5,571 nt of DNA. Source: Desulfobacterales bacterium. Its GTDB lineage: Bacteria; Desulfobacterota; Desulfobacteria; Desulfobacterales; C00003060. The stretch's first letter is position 1; every line of letters begins with the position of its first letter. The notes below the pieces were generated by a model that was given only the letters and a program-made list of their open reading frames with translations, was not told the DNA's origin and ran no database searches. The translations under genes and the position numbers were made by a program. Below, in pieces: positions 1-5,064 of the stretch. The stretch lies in the NCBI GenBank assembly GCA_030668505.1, contig DAOUTV010000154.1, forward strand, positions 1 to 5,571. Reading direction: 5' to 3'.

Positions 1-246
1 AGGCTTAATCACAATTCTTCTGGAAATCCGAATCGGCCTGTCAAAGGATTTTTCCAAAAAGCTAATTCCGTAGAGATAAGTGTAGTTCAGCTCTCCCCGG
101 CTCACCAGGTCTTTCATTGCAAGCCGGACGGTTTTTTTGTCGACTCCACTAGCCATGGCAACCGTTTTTTCGACTTCACCGGGGGTCATCTTTTTCTTAG
201 ACTCAACGACCAGTTTGCGTACTGCTTGTTTAACCTTCTCCATCAT
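1..246 (-). CDS. Winged-helix N-terminus of a probable methyltransferase (L11 methyltransferase-like), partial
   Basis: This is an open frame of 82 codons that continues beyond the left edge of the window, so only the N-terminus is visible. It opens with two ATG codons in tandem (246-244 and 243-241). An AAGG lies 9 bases before the first, so I use that one. Residues about 1-60 are rich in Lys, Glu and Val and read as a winged helix-turn-helix: TPGEVEKTVA, then VDKKTVRLAMKDLVSRGELNYTY, which has the recognition-helix-plus-wing pattern. It ends with FDRPIRISRRIVIKP. From memory, wHTH-plus-'PVRIS-RIVLKP' N-termini occur in proteins of this group annotated as ribosomal protein L11 methyltransferase (PrmA-like), but the SAM-binding domain would lie outside the window. 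The winged helix is visible in the sequence. The methyltransferase identity is a recollection of family pattern and is only moderately secure. A simple DNA-binding regulator is the alternative. Confidence 0.6.
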   Translation of the reverse strand, partial: MMEKVKQAVRKLVVESKKKMTPGEVEKTVAMASGVDKKTVRLAMKDLVSRGELNYTYLYGISFLEKSFDRPIRISRRIVIKP

Positions 247-261
247 AAGTGGTTGCCTTGA

Positions 262-274
262 GCCCTCAGAGGGC
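262..274. promoter_or_regulatory. 13-bp interrupted palindrome upstream of the left-hand gene
   Basis: GCCCTC-A-GAGGGC is a perfect 6-bp inverted repeat around one base. It ends 16 bases before the ATG at 246, just upstream of the ribosome-binding site and beside AT-rich DNA (CATATATTG) that could hold a -10 element. It could be an operator or the base of a small mRNA hairpin. A six-base palindrome can also arise by chance, so this is a weak call. Confidence 0.2.
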
Positions 275-320
275 ATATATTGAAATGGCTCCCCATTCAG
301 GGTAAAAAAAGAACTATAAA

Positions 321-395
321 GGGCGGGGATAAACCCCGCCCCTACAAGCCCGAGGACAGCACATGGAATCGTAGGGGCGGGGTTTATCCCCGCCC
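321..395. repeat. Perfect 25-bp inverted repeat (GGGCGGGG-ATAA-type dispersed element)
   Basis: Bases 321-345 and 371-395 are exact reverse complements over 25 bases, separated by a 25-base spacer. Each arm is itself nearly palindromic (GGGCGGGG, an A/T core, then CCCCGCCC followed by CTAC). The whole can therefore form one long stem or two smaller hairpins. GTAGGGGCGGGGTTTATCCC-type sequences recur as dispersed non-coding repeats in many bacterial genomes (recalled knowledge). It lies between two divergent genes, so both promoter regions must fit around it. It has no U-tract that would make it a classical terminator. Confidence 0.85.
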
Positions 396-471
396 GAACC
401 CATCTTGCCACAAACCATAGCCAAAGTGACTGCGAAACTCCAAGTAATCATACATTACCGATAACCAAGAT

Positions 472-476
472 AGGAG
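472..476 (+). promoter_or_regulatory. Ribosome-binding site fixing the TTG start at 483
   Basis: AGGAG lies 6 bases before TTG 483-485. An in-frame TAG at 471-473 blocks any upstream extension, and the next in-frame ATG is at codon 59. The Shine-Dalgarno sequence is therefore the main reason to accept TTG as the start. Confidence 0.65.
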
Positions 477-482
477 CCTGTC

Positions 483-854
483 TTGTTTCCCATTTACAGA
501 GAATCGGAAAAGCCACGCTGCCCGTTTTGTGGACAACCTTTCGGAAGGCCCCCAGAAGTAGACCCCAAACGCGAAGGGGACTTTTACAGGTGGCTGTGTC
601 AATGCGGGGCTATTGGCTCCTACGACACTACCGGACACAACCTTGGGGACGCCTTAATGGAAGCCATTGCCTTTGCCTATGACGACAATTGGGAAAAAGC
701 CTTGGCCATGGAACCCGATAAAGATTACGAGATAAGATACCTCGACGGCTATCGCGCCGGGGAACACAGGGTCTTAGGAGGCGGCATGACCTACAAATCC
801 GGCTTAGGCGCCTTCGTCTTCGTTAAGGTAAGAGCCCCCAAGAATGTCCACTGA
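483..854 (+). CDS. Small zinc-ribbon protein of unknown function (123 aa)
   Basis: I do not recognise this gene beyond its metal-binding motif. The N-terminus carries CPFCGQPF (C13, C16), and 22 residues later CQCG (C39, C41). This C-x2-C...C-x-C arrangement fits a single structural zinc or iron site of the zinc-ribbon type. The rest has no signal peptide or membrane segment. It contains an acidic helical stretch (about 55-75, with DALMEAIAFAYDD) and a C-terminal part with strand-like segments (DYEIRYLDGYRAGEHRV and GAFVFVKVRAP), so it is probably cytosolic. The TTG start is supported by AGGAG 6 bases upstream. It is transcribed alone, diverging from the left-hand gene and converging on the radical SAM operon. 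A real gene is likely because the frame is open for 123 codons with a good ribosome-binding site and coherent composition. The function is unknown. Confidence 0.7.
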   Translation: MFPIYRESEKPRCPFCGQPFGRPPEVDPKREGDFYRWLCQCGAIGSYDTTGHNLGDALMEAIAFAYDDNWEKALAMEPDKDYEIRYLDGYRAGEHRVLGGGMTYKSGLGAFVFVKVRAPKNVH

Positions 855-889
855 GAGATAGCAGGACATCAAATATCCTCGGGAGCCGA

Positions 890-923
890 GTGGGGAACAG
901 AGCCCCCACGCTACCGTAGCGTG
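890..923. other. Two overlapping hairpins after the zinc-ribbon gene
   Basis: GTGGGG (890-895) can pair with CCCCAC (904-909). CACGCTA (907-913) pairs perfectly with TAGCGTG (917-923) around CCG. The two stems share bases 907-909, so only one can form fully at a time. They start about 35 bases after the stop codon of the zinc-ribbon gene and could stabilise the 3' end of its transcript. No U-tract follows, so I do not call an intrinsic terminator. Confidence 0.4.
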
Positions 924-925
924 CC

Positions 926-1060
926 CCCTCTGCGGGAACTATTCAGTCCCCCCTTTTTTGAAAAAGGGGGGTTAGGGGGGATTTATCTACCAGATACAAG
1001 CAAAAATCCCCCCCGGCCCCCCTTTACGAAAGGGGGGAGCGAACGGTTACCCTCTGCGGG
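926..1060. repeat. 11-bp direct repeat flanking the C/G-tract element
   Basis: CCCTCTGCGGG occurs exactly at 926-936 and again at 1050-1060, on either side of the hairpin element at 947-1038. The spacing makes it look like a target-site duplication left when the element inserted. GTGCCCC (921-927) and GGGGCAC (1058-1064) also form a short inverted pair around the same interval. The repeat itself is visible; its origin by transposition is inference. Confidence 0.45.
947..1038. repeat. C6T6/A5G6-type dispersed double-hairpin element between convergent genes
   Basis: Two similar arms (947-984 and 1004-1038) lie in inverted orientation around a 19-base AT-rich centre. Each arm contains its own hairpin. 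CCCCCCTTTTT (948-958) pairs with AAAAAGGGGGG (961-971), and CCCCCCTTT (1017-1025) pairs with AAAGGGGGG (1029-1037) around ACG. Outside the hairpins the arms share TAGGGGGGATTT or its equivalent, so they can also pair with each other. Such CCCCCTTT...AAAGGGGG elements are common dispersed repeats in environmental bacteria (recalled). It lies between the ends of two converging genes, where strong stems could stop transcription from both sides. The T-run reading leftward is only five bases (GGATTTTTG), so terminator activity is possible rather than established. Confidence 0.8.
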
Positions 1061-1094
1061 GCACATGTTGCTTCAATTAGGCAAAGCCCCAAGC

Positions 1095-3413
1095 TCAAAG
1101 CATCGCCTGTGTCTTGGCATCGAGCAGCGCCTCTTCCCTTTCAAGATATGTCTCTATAGGTAAGGCCAGCTTGGCGGCAAGCTGAACCCGAAGATCTGCA
1201 AGCTGGATATTGTTCGGCAGCTTTGGGGCTTTCAGGGTCGCCTCAGAGTCTTCCAACCTGTTCAAATCGAAGAGGGCTTGTGCCCGGATCAACCTCTCCC
1301 TTGGGCCATTTTTCCCGGCCCTATCCAGAAGCTCTAATGCCTTCTGAGGTTGGCCGTTCACGCAAAACACATGAGCCGCGTGGGTCAAGGAGATGGGGTT
1401 TTGGGGAAGCTTTCCGGTCACAGCAGTCGCCAGATCTACGAATCCAAGCTTCAGGTAAAGGTTAATAAGCATGAGAGAACCTGTCATGTCTGTTGTCGGT
1501 CCGCCAAACGCACCTCCGCGAAGCACCTTATAATAAAGGTTGATGTTATGCTGCCGCAAAGCCCCTGCATCCTCCAACTCGTATACGTTGCGTAGCGTCT
1601 CGTCACCCAGATTTTCATAGTGATCCACTATCATCGGCTCCATAGTAAGGTGCACCTGAACGCGAAACATGACGACCTTCCCGGCCAGGTCCTTCTGGCC
1701 ATAGCCGGCGGGAAAGGTTATCTCAAATCGTGTGAATTTCCCCGGGCCCATCCCCTCAAGATGCTTCTCAAATTCAGGCAAAAGCATGTCTTGGCCAAGG
1801 ATCGCCTCCTGAAACCTGCCGCATGTTGCAGGGACCACACTGCCGTCAACCGACCCCTGGCAGTCATAAATCACTTTGAATCCGGCCCGGCTTGTATCCG
1901 GACTCACCTTGAAGCACAAGAAGGGGCCGGCGAGAAGCTCTTGCACTGCCGGGTCTTCAGGGAAGTCCTTGCTCAACAGGTTCATACAATCCACAGCCGC
2001 ACCATATTCTTCGAGTGCAATATATATACGGGCCAGTAAACACGTTGCCTCAGACCGATCAGTCAGTGCCCTGCAGTCTTGGGTGATGAATGCAGCCCTA
2101 TGAAACAGGTTTTTCCCAGCTCCTACATCTTCGGCAAAGTCGTTTCGGTTCAATCGCCAGATCAAACTCATACGTCGGATTTCATCAGCCGACATGGTAT
2201 CGGTCTCGTAATCCCTGCATACACTCAAGTAAGCAGGCCGCGTGCGCCGAAAGGGGCGGATACCGTAAGCTGAGGCATCGTCATTCATGGGAGTGCCAAA
2301 AAAAAGATGAGCCTGCTGAGATATGGAATTGCCGTCTATGGCCACCCTGTTCTTTTTTACAAATGCCAGCGTACCAAGGGCCTGGTGAAAGGTTTCCCCG
2401 GGAAGACCAAACATGCTGAAGAGTTCCACATTTATGCCGGCCTCATGGGTCAGGCGGATCACCTCTGAAAGGCGCTCCAGGTCAATCGGTTTATTGATCC
2501 TCTCAAGTACTTCCGGGTTTGCCGACTCAAGCCCGTAAGCCATGTTATCGGCGCCGGCCCGCCTGAGCAAGGATAGCACCTCGCGGTTAACCAAATCATA
2601 GCGTGTCTGGCACCAAAAACTAATGCCGGGCACCTCTCTGATGATGGCCTCAACGAGAGTGACCAGGCGCTTTCGAGAAAAGGAAAAATTGGTATCAGCA
2701 AACCAGAATGCCCTTATGCCCTTTGACTTGAGATATTTCATCTCATCTATAATCCGCTCTGGTGAGTAAAATCTAACCCTCCTCCGGCTTGCCCTTGGGG
2801 TATAACAAAAGGCACAATCATATGAACACCCTCTGGACGTCAACATCACGGCCCGGTCCTTACAGGTCAAATCGACGAGATCCATCAAATAAGGAGAGGC
2901 GTAAGTGTCCAGGTCTATTGCACCAGATGCCGGACCGGTCTCTATGACATCATCTCCCTGCAAAAAACATAGGCCGGGCAAGCGGGCAGTGCCTGATCCC
3001 TCGTCGAGAGCCTGGGCAAGCGCCAACATGACATCCTCCCCTTCCCCCCTGCAAAGGAAATCGACCTCCGGCATGTGCCTCAACGCCTCAGCAGGCATAA
3101 AGGTCACCTGGGGCCCACCTATGATGATTTTGATGGCTGGAGACAACTTTTTTGCAAAGCGGGCCCATAGCCTTATCTGCTCCATGTTTTCCTGGTATGC
3201 AGTGAAGCCGATGGCAAGGGGTTGGGTCGTCTGAATGACCTTTGCCAAAACCCCGGGTTTGAGGGGGCCGTCAGCGAAGTCTCCTAAAATCTGTCCGGAA
3301 AACCCATGGTTTTTCAAATGGGCCAGGATGGTGGCTTCAGATATGGGGATAGTGTCCGGGGAATTGAGGGGAGCTAACAAGTTGACATGAATGAAGAGGA
3401 AATGGACCGGCAT
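1095..3413 (-). CDS. B12-binding radical SAM protein with TPR-like and FKBP (trigger-factor-like) domains (772 aa)
   Basis: Last gene of the operon. Residues 1-135 form a cobalamin-binding Rossmann-like domain of the kind found in BchE-like radical SAM enzymes (IIIGGPQVTF at 96-105, then CRGEGED at 121-127); the DxHxxG histidine motif is absent. Residues about 187-355 are the radical SAM core, with the cluster motif C196-x3-C200-x2-C203, YGLESANPEVL and MFGLPGE. Residues 453-487 look like a TPR. Residues about 510-590 resemble the FKBP prolyl-isomerase domain of trigger factor (YDCQGSVDGS, ILGQDMLLPEFEKHLEGM, FPAGY, LAGKVVMFRV). Residues 645-728 contain further TPR-like helices. No signal peptide or membrane segment is seen, so it is probably cytosolic. 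The ATG at 3413 has GGAGG 12 bases upstream, a long spacing. The radical SAM and B12 calls are firm. The FKBP call rests on alignment by eye. The substrate is unknown and is probably a protein. Confidence 0.93.
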   Translation of the reverse strand: MPVHFLFIHVNLLAPLNSPDTIPISEATILAHLKNHGFSGQILGDFADGPLKPGVLAKVIQTTQPLAIGFTAYQENMEQIRLWARFAKKLSPAIKIIIGGPQVTFMPAEALRHMPEVDFLCRGEGEDVMLALAQALDEGSGTARLPGLCFLQGDDVIETGPASGAIDLDTYASPYLMDLVDLTCKDRAVMLTSRGCSYDCAFCYTPRASRRRVRFYSPERIIDEMKYLKSKGIRAFWFADTNFSFSRKRLVTLVEAIIREVPGISFWCQTRYDLVNREVLSLLRRAGADNMAYGLESANPEVLERINKPIDLERLSEVIRLTHEAGINVELFSMFGLPGETFHQALGTLAFVKKNRVAIDGNSISQQAHLFFGTPMNDDASAYGIRPFRRTRPAYLSVCRDYETDTMSADEIRRMSLIWRLNRNDFAEDVGAGKNLFHRAAFITQDCRALTDRSEATCLLARIYIALEEYGAAVDCMNLLSKDFPEDPAVQELLAGPFLCFKVSPDTSRAGFKVIYDCQGSVDGSVVPATCGRFQEAILGQDMLLPEFEKHLEGMGPGKFTRFEITFPAGYGQKDLAGKVVMFRVQVHLTMEPMIVDHYENLGDETLRNVYELEDAGALRQHNINLYYKVLRGGAFGGPTTDMTGSLMLINLYLKLGFVDLATAVTGKLPQNPISLTHAAHVFCVNGQPQKALELLDRAGKNGPRERLIRAQALFDLNRLEDSEATLKAPKLPNNIQLADLRVQLAAKLALPIETYLEREEALLDAKTQAML

Positions 3414-3432
3414 GGATGCTCGTATCCTCCGG

Positions 3433-3780
3433 TCACGCCAGACCCTGTTTTCTTAAGAACTCCCGGTACCAACAGGAGAATTCGTACATCCCTTTATACC
3501 GGTCGTCATCTTTAATGATTCCAAGACAGATTTCCCAGGCCCCTTCGCCAAAGGCGTTGCTGTACTCTTCCGCACTCCAGGTGGAAAGAAATTCCCGGGC
3601 CAACTGAATAGCTGTGTTCTTCGATTTATCCTGTCGCATGTCAATCGGCTCTTTTGGCTCAATAAAGGGGTCCCAGGCGTCGTATCCCTCTTTCTTAAGG
3701 ATGTGCTTTTGCCGCCTGGGCGACATGCTGTCAAAAATGAATTTCTTTCTCTCTTCATCTTCAGCCGATAGCTTGCGCAT
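3433..3780 (-). CDS. Conserved-looking protein of unknown function (115 aa), middle gene of the operon
   Basis: I cannot assign a family. The ATG at 3780 has an excellent ribosome-binding site (GGGAGG at 3793-3788, 7 bases upstream). It starts 16 bases after the end of the cysteine-cluster gene and stops 19 bases before the radical SAM gene, so translation as part of the operon is well supported. The protein is soluble, charged and helical. An Arg/Lys-rich N-terminus (SPRRQKHILKKEGYDAWDPF at 20-39) is followed by a short proline segment (EPKEPID). The C-terminal half is rich in aromatics and acidic residues (AWEICLGIIKDDDRYKGMYE at 81-100, then FSCWY). Its two cysteines (C85, C103) are isolated, so no metal site is evident. 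It may be a small partner or the substrate of the radical SAM enzyme, but this is inferred only from gene order. An overlapping frame at 3453-3800 has no good ribosome-binding site. Confidence 0.82.
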   Translation of the reverse strand: MRKLSAEDEERKKFIFDSMSPRRQKHILKKEGYDAWDPFIEPKEPIDMRQDKSKNTAIQLAREFLSTWSAEEYSNAFGEGAWEICLGIIKDDDRYKGMYEFSCWYREFLRKQGLA

Positions 3781-3787
3781 CTAAGTG

Positions 3788-3793
3788 CCTCCC
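3788..3793 (-). promoter_or_regulatory. Strong ribosome-binding site of the 115-aa gene
   Basis: GGGAGG on the minus strand lies 7 bases before the ATG at 3780 and inside the short gap after the preceding stop. It distinguishes the real reading frame here from the overlapping frame that opens at 3800. Confidence 0.7.
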
Positions 3794-3796
3794 GCA

Positions 3797-4441
3797 TCAA
3801 GCCAAAAAGTATTTCTCGTCATAATCGGTCATCAAGGCCGCAGAAACCGGCACAAGGCCCATATGAATCTTTGAACGCTGCGCCCCAATCTCTTTAAGAA
3901 GTGCCTCGGAGAGCTCAAAGAGGCGGTCATTCATCTTATCTAGGTTCACTGTGGGATAGGCCGTTCCCTCTTTGAATCCGGATTTTCCGCAGATGTGGGC
4001 AGTTCCCCCGATCGAGGTGGGAACTCCGTATACTCTACACGTAATGGGTCTCCGGACGTACAGATCACATAGGTCCTCATCATTGAGGAGTGGACATTTT
4101 ACACGCTCTTGGGCCAGCTGGTTGAACACCTCCTCAGAAGGCTTTCTCCGGTCTATGTACATTTTTTTAAGCTTTTGTTTAATCTGATAATACTTGCGAT
4201 CAGCCTTTTCGGCCCGACTAATAATAGGCCGTCGTTCCTTCCTGCTGAGCGATTTATTGAGATGATAGTTAATATAGACCGATTCGATGAGCGTGAGATC
4301 AAACACGGCGTAACAGCAGTCGCAGCAATGAATCTCACAAAGAACGCAATCCTTGTGTTCGTTCTGGAGCGCCTTAAAGATCTTGTCAACTTCGGCAACC
4401 AGGGCTTCGTATTTCTCAAACGTCTTAGAAAAATCTAACAT
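3797..4441 (-). CDS. YkgJ-like CxxCxxCC-family cysteine-cluster protein (214 aa)
   Basis: First gene of the operon. The N-terminal cluster C32-x2-C35-x3-C39-C40-x-C42-C43 resembles, with an extra CC pair, the CxxCxxCC signature of the YkgJ family (putative zinc- or iron-chelating domain). After a Lys/Arg-rich helical middle (about 60-105), the second half has the usual family pattern: KCPLLNDEDLCDLYVRRPITCRVYG with C116, C125 and C135 (115-139), then C151. These ten cysteines could hold one or more Fe-S clusters. The same type of cysteine motif occurs in FliB, the flagellin lysine methylase (established knowledge). There is no signal peptide or membrane segment, so it is probably cytosolic. 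I start at ATG 4441, where GAGG lies 7 bases upstream. An in-frame GTG at 4447 would leave only one base after GAGG. The family call is good; the specific role is unknown. Confidence 0.88.
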   Translation of the reverse strand: MLDFSKTFEKYEALVAEVDKIFKALQNEHKDCVLCEIHCCDCCYAVFDLTLIESVYINYHLNKSLSRKERRPIISRAEKADRKYYQIKQKLKKMYIDRRKPSEEVFNQLAQERVKCPLLNDEDLCDLYVRRPITCRVYGVPTSIGGTAHICGKSGFKEGTAYPTVNLDKMNDRLFELSEALLKEIGAQRSKIHMGLVPVSAALMTDYDEKYFLA

Positions 4442-4448
4442 ATTCACG

Positions 4449-4454
4449 CCTCAC
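4449..4454 (-). promoter_or_regulatory. Ribosome-binding site that decides the start of the cysteine-cluster gene
   Basis: GTGAGG on the minus strand lies 7 bases before ATG 4441 but only one base before the alternative in-frame GTG 4447. This favours the ATG and a 214-residue product. Confidence 0.6.
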
Positions 4455-4474
4455 CAGATTATAGACTGCCCATT

Positions 4475-4503
4475 TGATATCAGACGGCAATCGTGGCTGT
4501 CAA
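4475..4503 (-). promoter_or_regulatory. Candidate sigma-70-type promoter of the three-gene operon
   Basis: On the minus strand a perfect TTGACA (4503-4498) is followed after 17 bases by ATATCA (4480-4475), preceded by TG as in an extended -10. Transcription would begin near 4468, giving a leader of about 27 bases. A perfect TATAAT (4463-4458) also lies nearby, but it is only 16 bases from the ATG and has no -35 at the right distance, so it would leave almost no leader. Confidence 0.45.
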
Positions 4504-4562
4504 CGACCAATCCGCCGGACAGGATCGATTCGAATTGTAATGTCGCGGGATACGGGTCTTAT

Positions 4563-4682
4563 ACCAAGTTGCAATCATGTCATTGCGAGGAACGGAGCGA
4601 CGTGGCAATCTATACCATTGAGATTGCTTCACTTCGTTCGCAATGACAGCTATAAACAGTAGCGTTTTGAATGCAACTTGGT
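4563..4682. repeat. MITE-like element 1: 11-bp terminal inverted repeats around a TCATTGCGAGG-type hairpin
   Basis: ACCAAGTTGCA (4563-4573) and TGCAACTTGGT (4672-4682) are perfect terminal inverted repeats. Inside, TGTCATTGCGA (4578-4588) pairs with TCGCAATGACA (4638-4648), and GCAATCT (4605-4611) pairs with AGATTGC (4621-4627), giving a long interrupted stem. The hexamer GTCTTA occurs at 4556-4561 and at 4681-4686, so a short target duplication is plausible. TCATTGCGAGG...TTCGCAATGACA modules are common non-autonomous repeats in many bacteria (recalled knowledge). No transposase is encoded. Short frames that cross it are translations of the repeat. Confidence 0.85.
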
Positions 4683-4763
4683 CTTACACCTTGCCCCTGT
4701 TGACAAGACCGTCGTTTTAGTTTATCCGCAACCAATACTGTAGCCGGAGCCTAATACCACCTT
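4683..4763. other. Intergenic spacer with a perfect TTGACA
   Basis: Between the first MITE-like element and the triple hairpin I see no gene. TTGACA at 4700-4705 on the plus strand faces the triple hairpin. The bases 17-18 downstream (TTATCC/TATCCG) are a poor -10, so promoter activity is unlikely or weak. GCCTAAT (4749-4755) is complementary to ATTAGGC (4779-4785) in the next feature. Confidence 0.3.
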
Positions 4764-4823
4764 ATTGAGCATCGCTCAATTAGGCGCTTAGCGCCGCAAC
4801 ATCGACAAAAGATTGTCGATGTT
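4764..4823. other. Three perfect hairpins in direct succession
   Basis: ATTGAGC/GCTCAAT (4764-4770 and 4774-4780, loop ATC) is followed two bases later by GGCGC/GCGCC (4783-4787 and 4791-4795, loop TTA). Two bases after that comes AACATCGACAA/TTGTCGATGTT (4798-4808 and 4813-4823, loop AAGA). All three stems are without mismatches and together fill 60 bases. An alternative outer stem GCCTAAT/ATTAGGC (4749-4755 with 4779-4785) can enclose the first hairpin and competes with the second. The stretch could be a structured RNA, a recombination site or a remnant of a repeat. I do not recognise its family. Confidence 0.6.
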
Positions 4824-4858
4824 TGTAACCTATTGTTTATATTATTTAATATTGTTTA

Positions 4859-4885
4859 AATCCGAAATCCGAATATCGAAATCCC
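4859..4885. repeat. AAATCCGAA-type degenerate short tandem repeat
   Basis: AAATCCG, AAATCCG, ATATCG and AAATCC follow each other with a period of 6-8 bases. This kind of degenerate repeat is familiar from intergenic DNA of Desulfobacterota-like genomes (recalled). Reverse-strand translation gives the typical spurious FDIRISD-like peptide. The complementary version lies at 5384-5412. Confidence 0.6.
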
Positions 4886-4950
4886 TGGCCCAGACCTGGC
4901 TTACTTGGGCAGCAGAATTATCCAGACACATCGCGCCCCTGGCCCAGACC
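4883..4950. repeat. 14-bp direct repeat CCCTGGCCCAGACC in a GC-rich patch
   Basis: CCCTGGCCCAGACC occurs exactly at 4883-4896 and 4937-4950. The patch from about 4883 to 5012 is much richer in G and C than the AT-rich DNA on both sides. It also contains the inversely related GCGCCAGGGCGGG (4986-4998). No gene is convincing here: the frames across it are short and lack good ribosome-binding sites. Confidence 0.55.
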
Positions 4951-5064
4951 GGGATGACGGGGACAGACATCAATGCTAAAGCTGTCGCGCCAGGGCGGGC
5001 AGGGCAGGCCGAAACAATGACCAAATTTTCAAAATTCAAATGACATAAATCTAAAGCCCATATC

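Noticed and set aside
384..638. Minus-strand frame over the 321-395 repeat and the zinc-ribbon gene
   Set aside because: It is antisense to the CPFC/CQC protein and begins inside that gene. It has no motif of its own.
921..1163. 80-codon plus-strand frame starting at GTG 921
   Set aside because: It is a translation of the C/G-tract repeat (Pro/Gly-rich peptide) that ends antisense in the radical SAM gene.
1620..2039. 139-codon plus-strand frame inside the radical SAM gene
   Set aside because: It is antisense to a well-supported 772-aa protein with recognisable domains. The other plus-strand frames between 1223 and 3234 are rejected for the same reason.
3453..3800. 115-codon minus-strand frame overlapping the 115-aa gene
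   Set aside because: It overlaps the middle operon gene in another frame and lacks a good ribosome-binding site. Its composition (Arg/Ser/Thr-rich) looks like a shadow translation, whereas the chosen frame has GGGAGG at ideal spacing.
4458..4463. Perfect TATAAT as the operon's -10 element
   Set aside because: It lies 16 bases from the start codon, has no -35 at 16-18 bases, and would leave a leader too short to include the full ribosome-binding site.
4353..4662. Short plus-strand frames with HCEERSDVAI-like peptides
   Set aside because: These peptides are the translation of the TCATTGCGAGG dispersed repeat and are not genuine proteins.
4749..4795. Integron attC-like site (GCCTAAT...ATTAGGC)
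   Set aside because: attC sites need AAC/GTT at the cleaved core positions. Here the bases are AAT/ATT, and no integrase or gene cassettes are visible.
4813..5043. Short frames on both strands across the AAATCCGAA repeat and GC-rich patch
   Set aside because: They are repeat-derived (FDIRISD-like peptide) and have no ribosome-binding site or recognisable motif.
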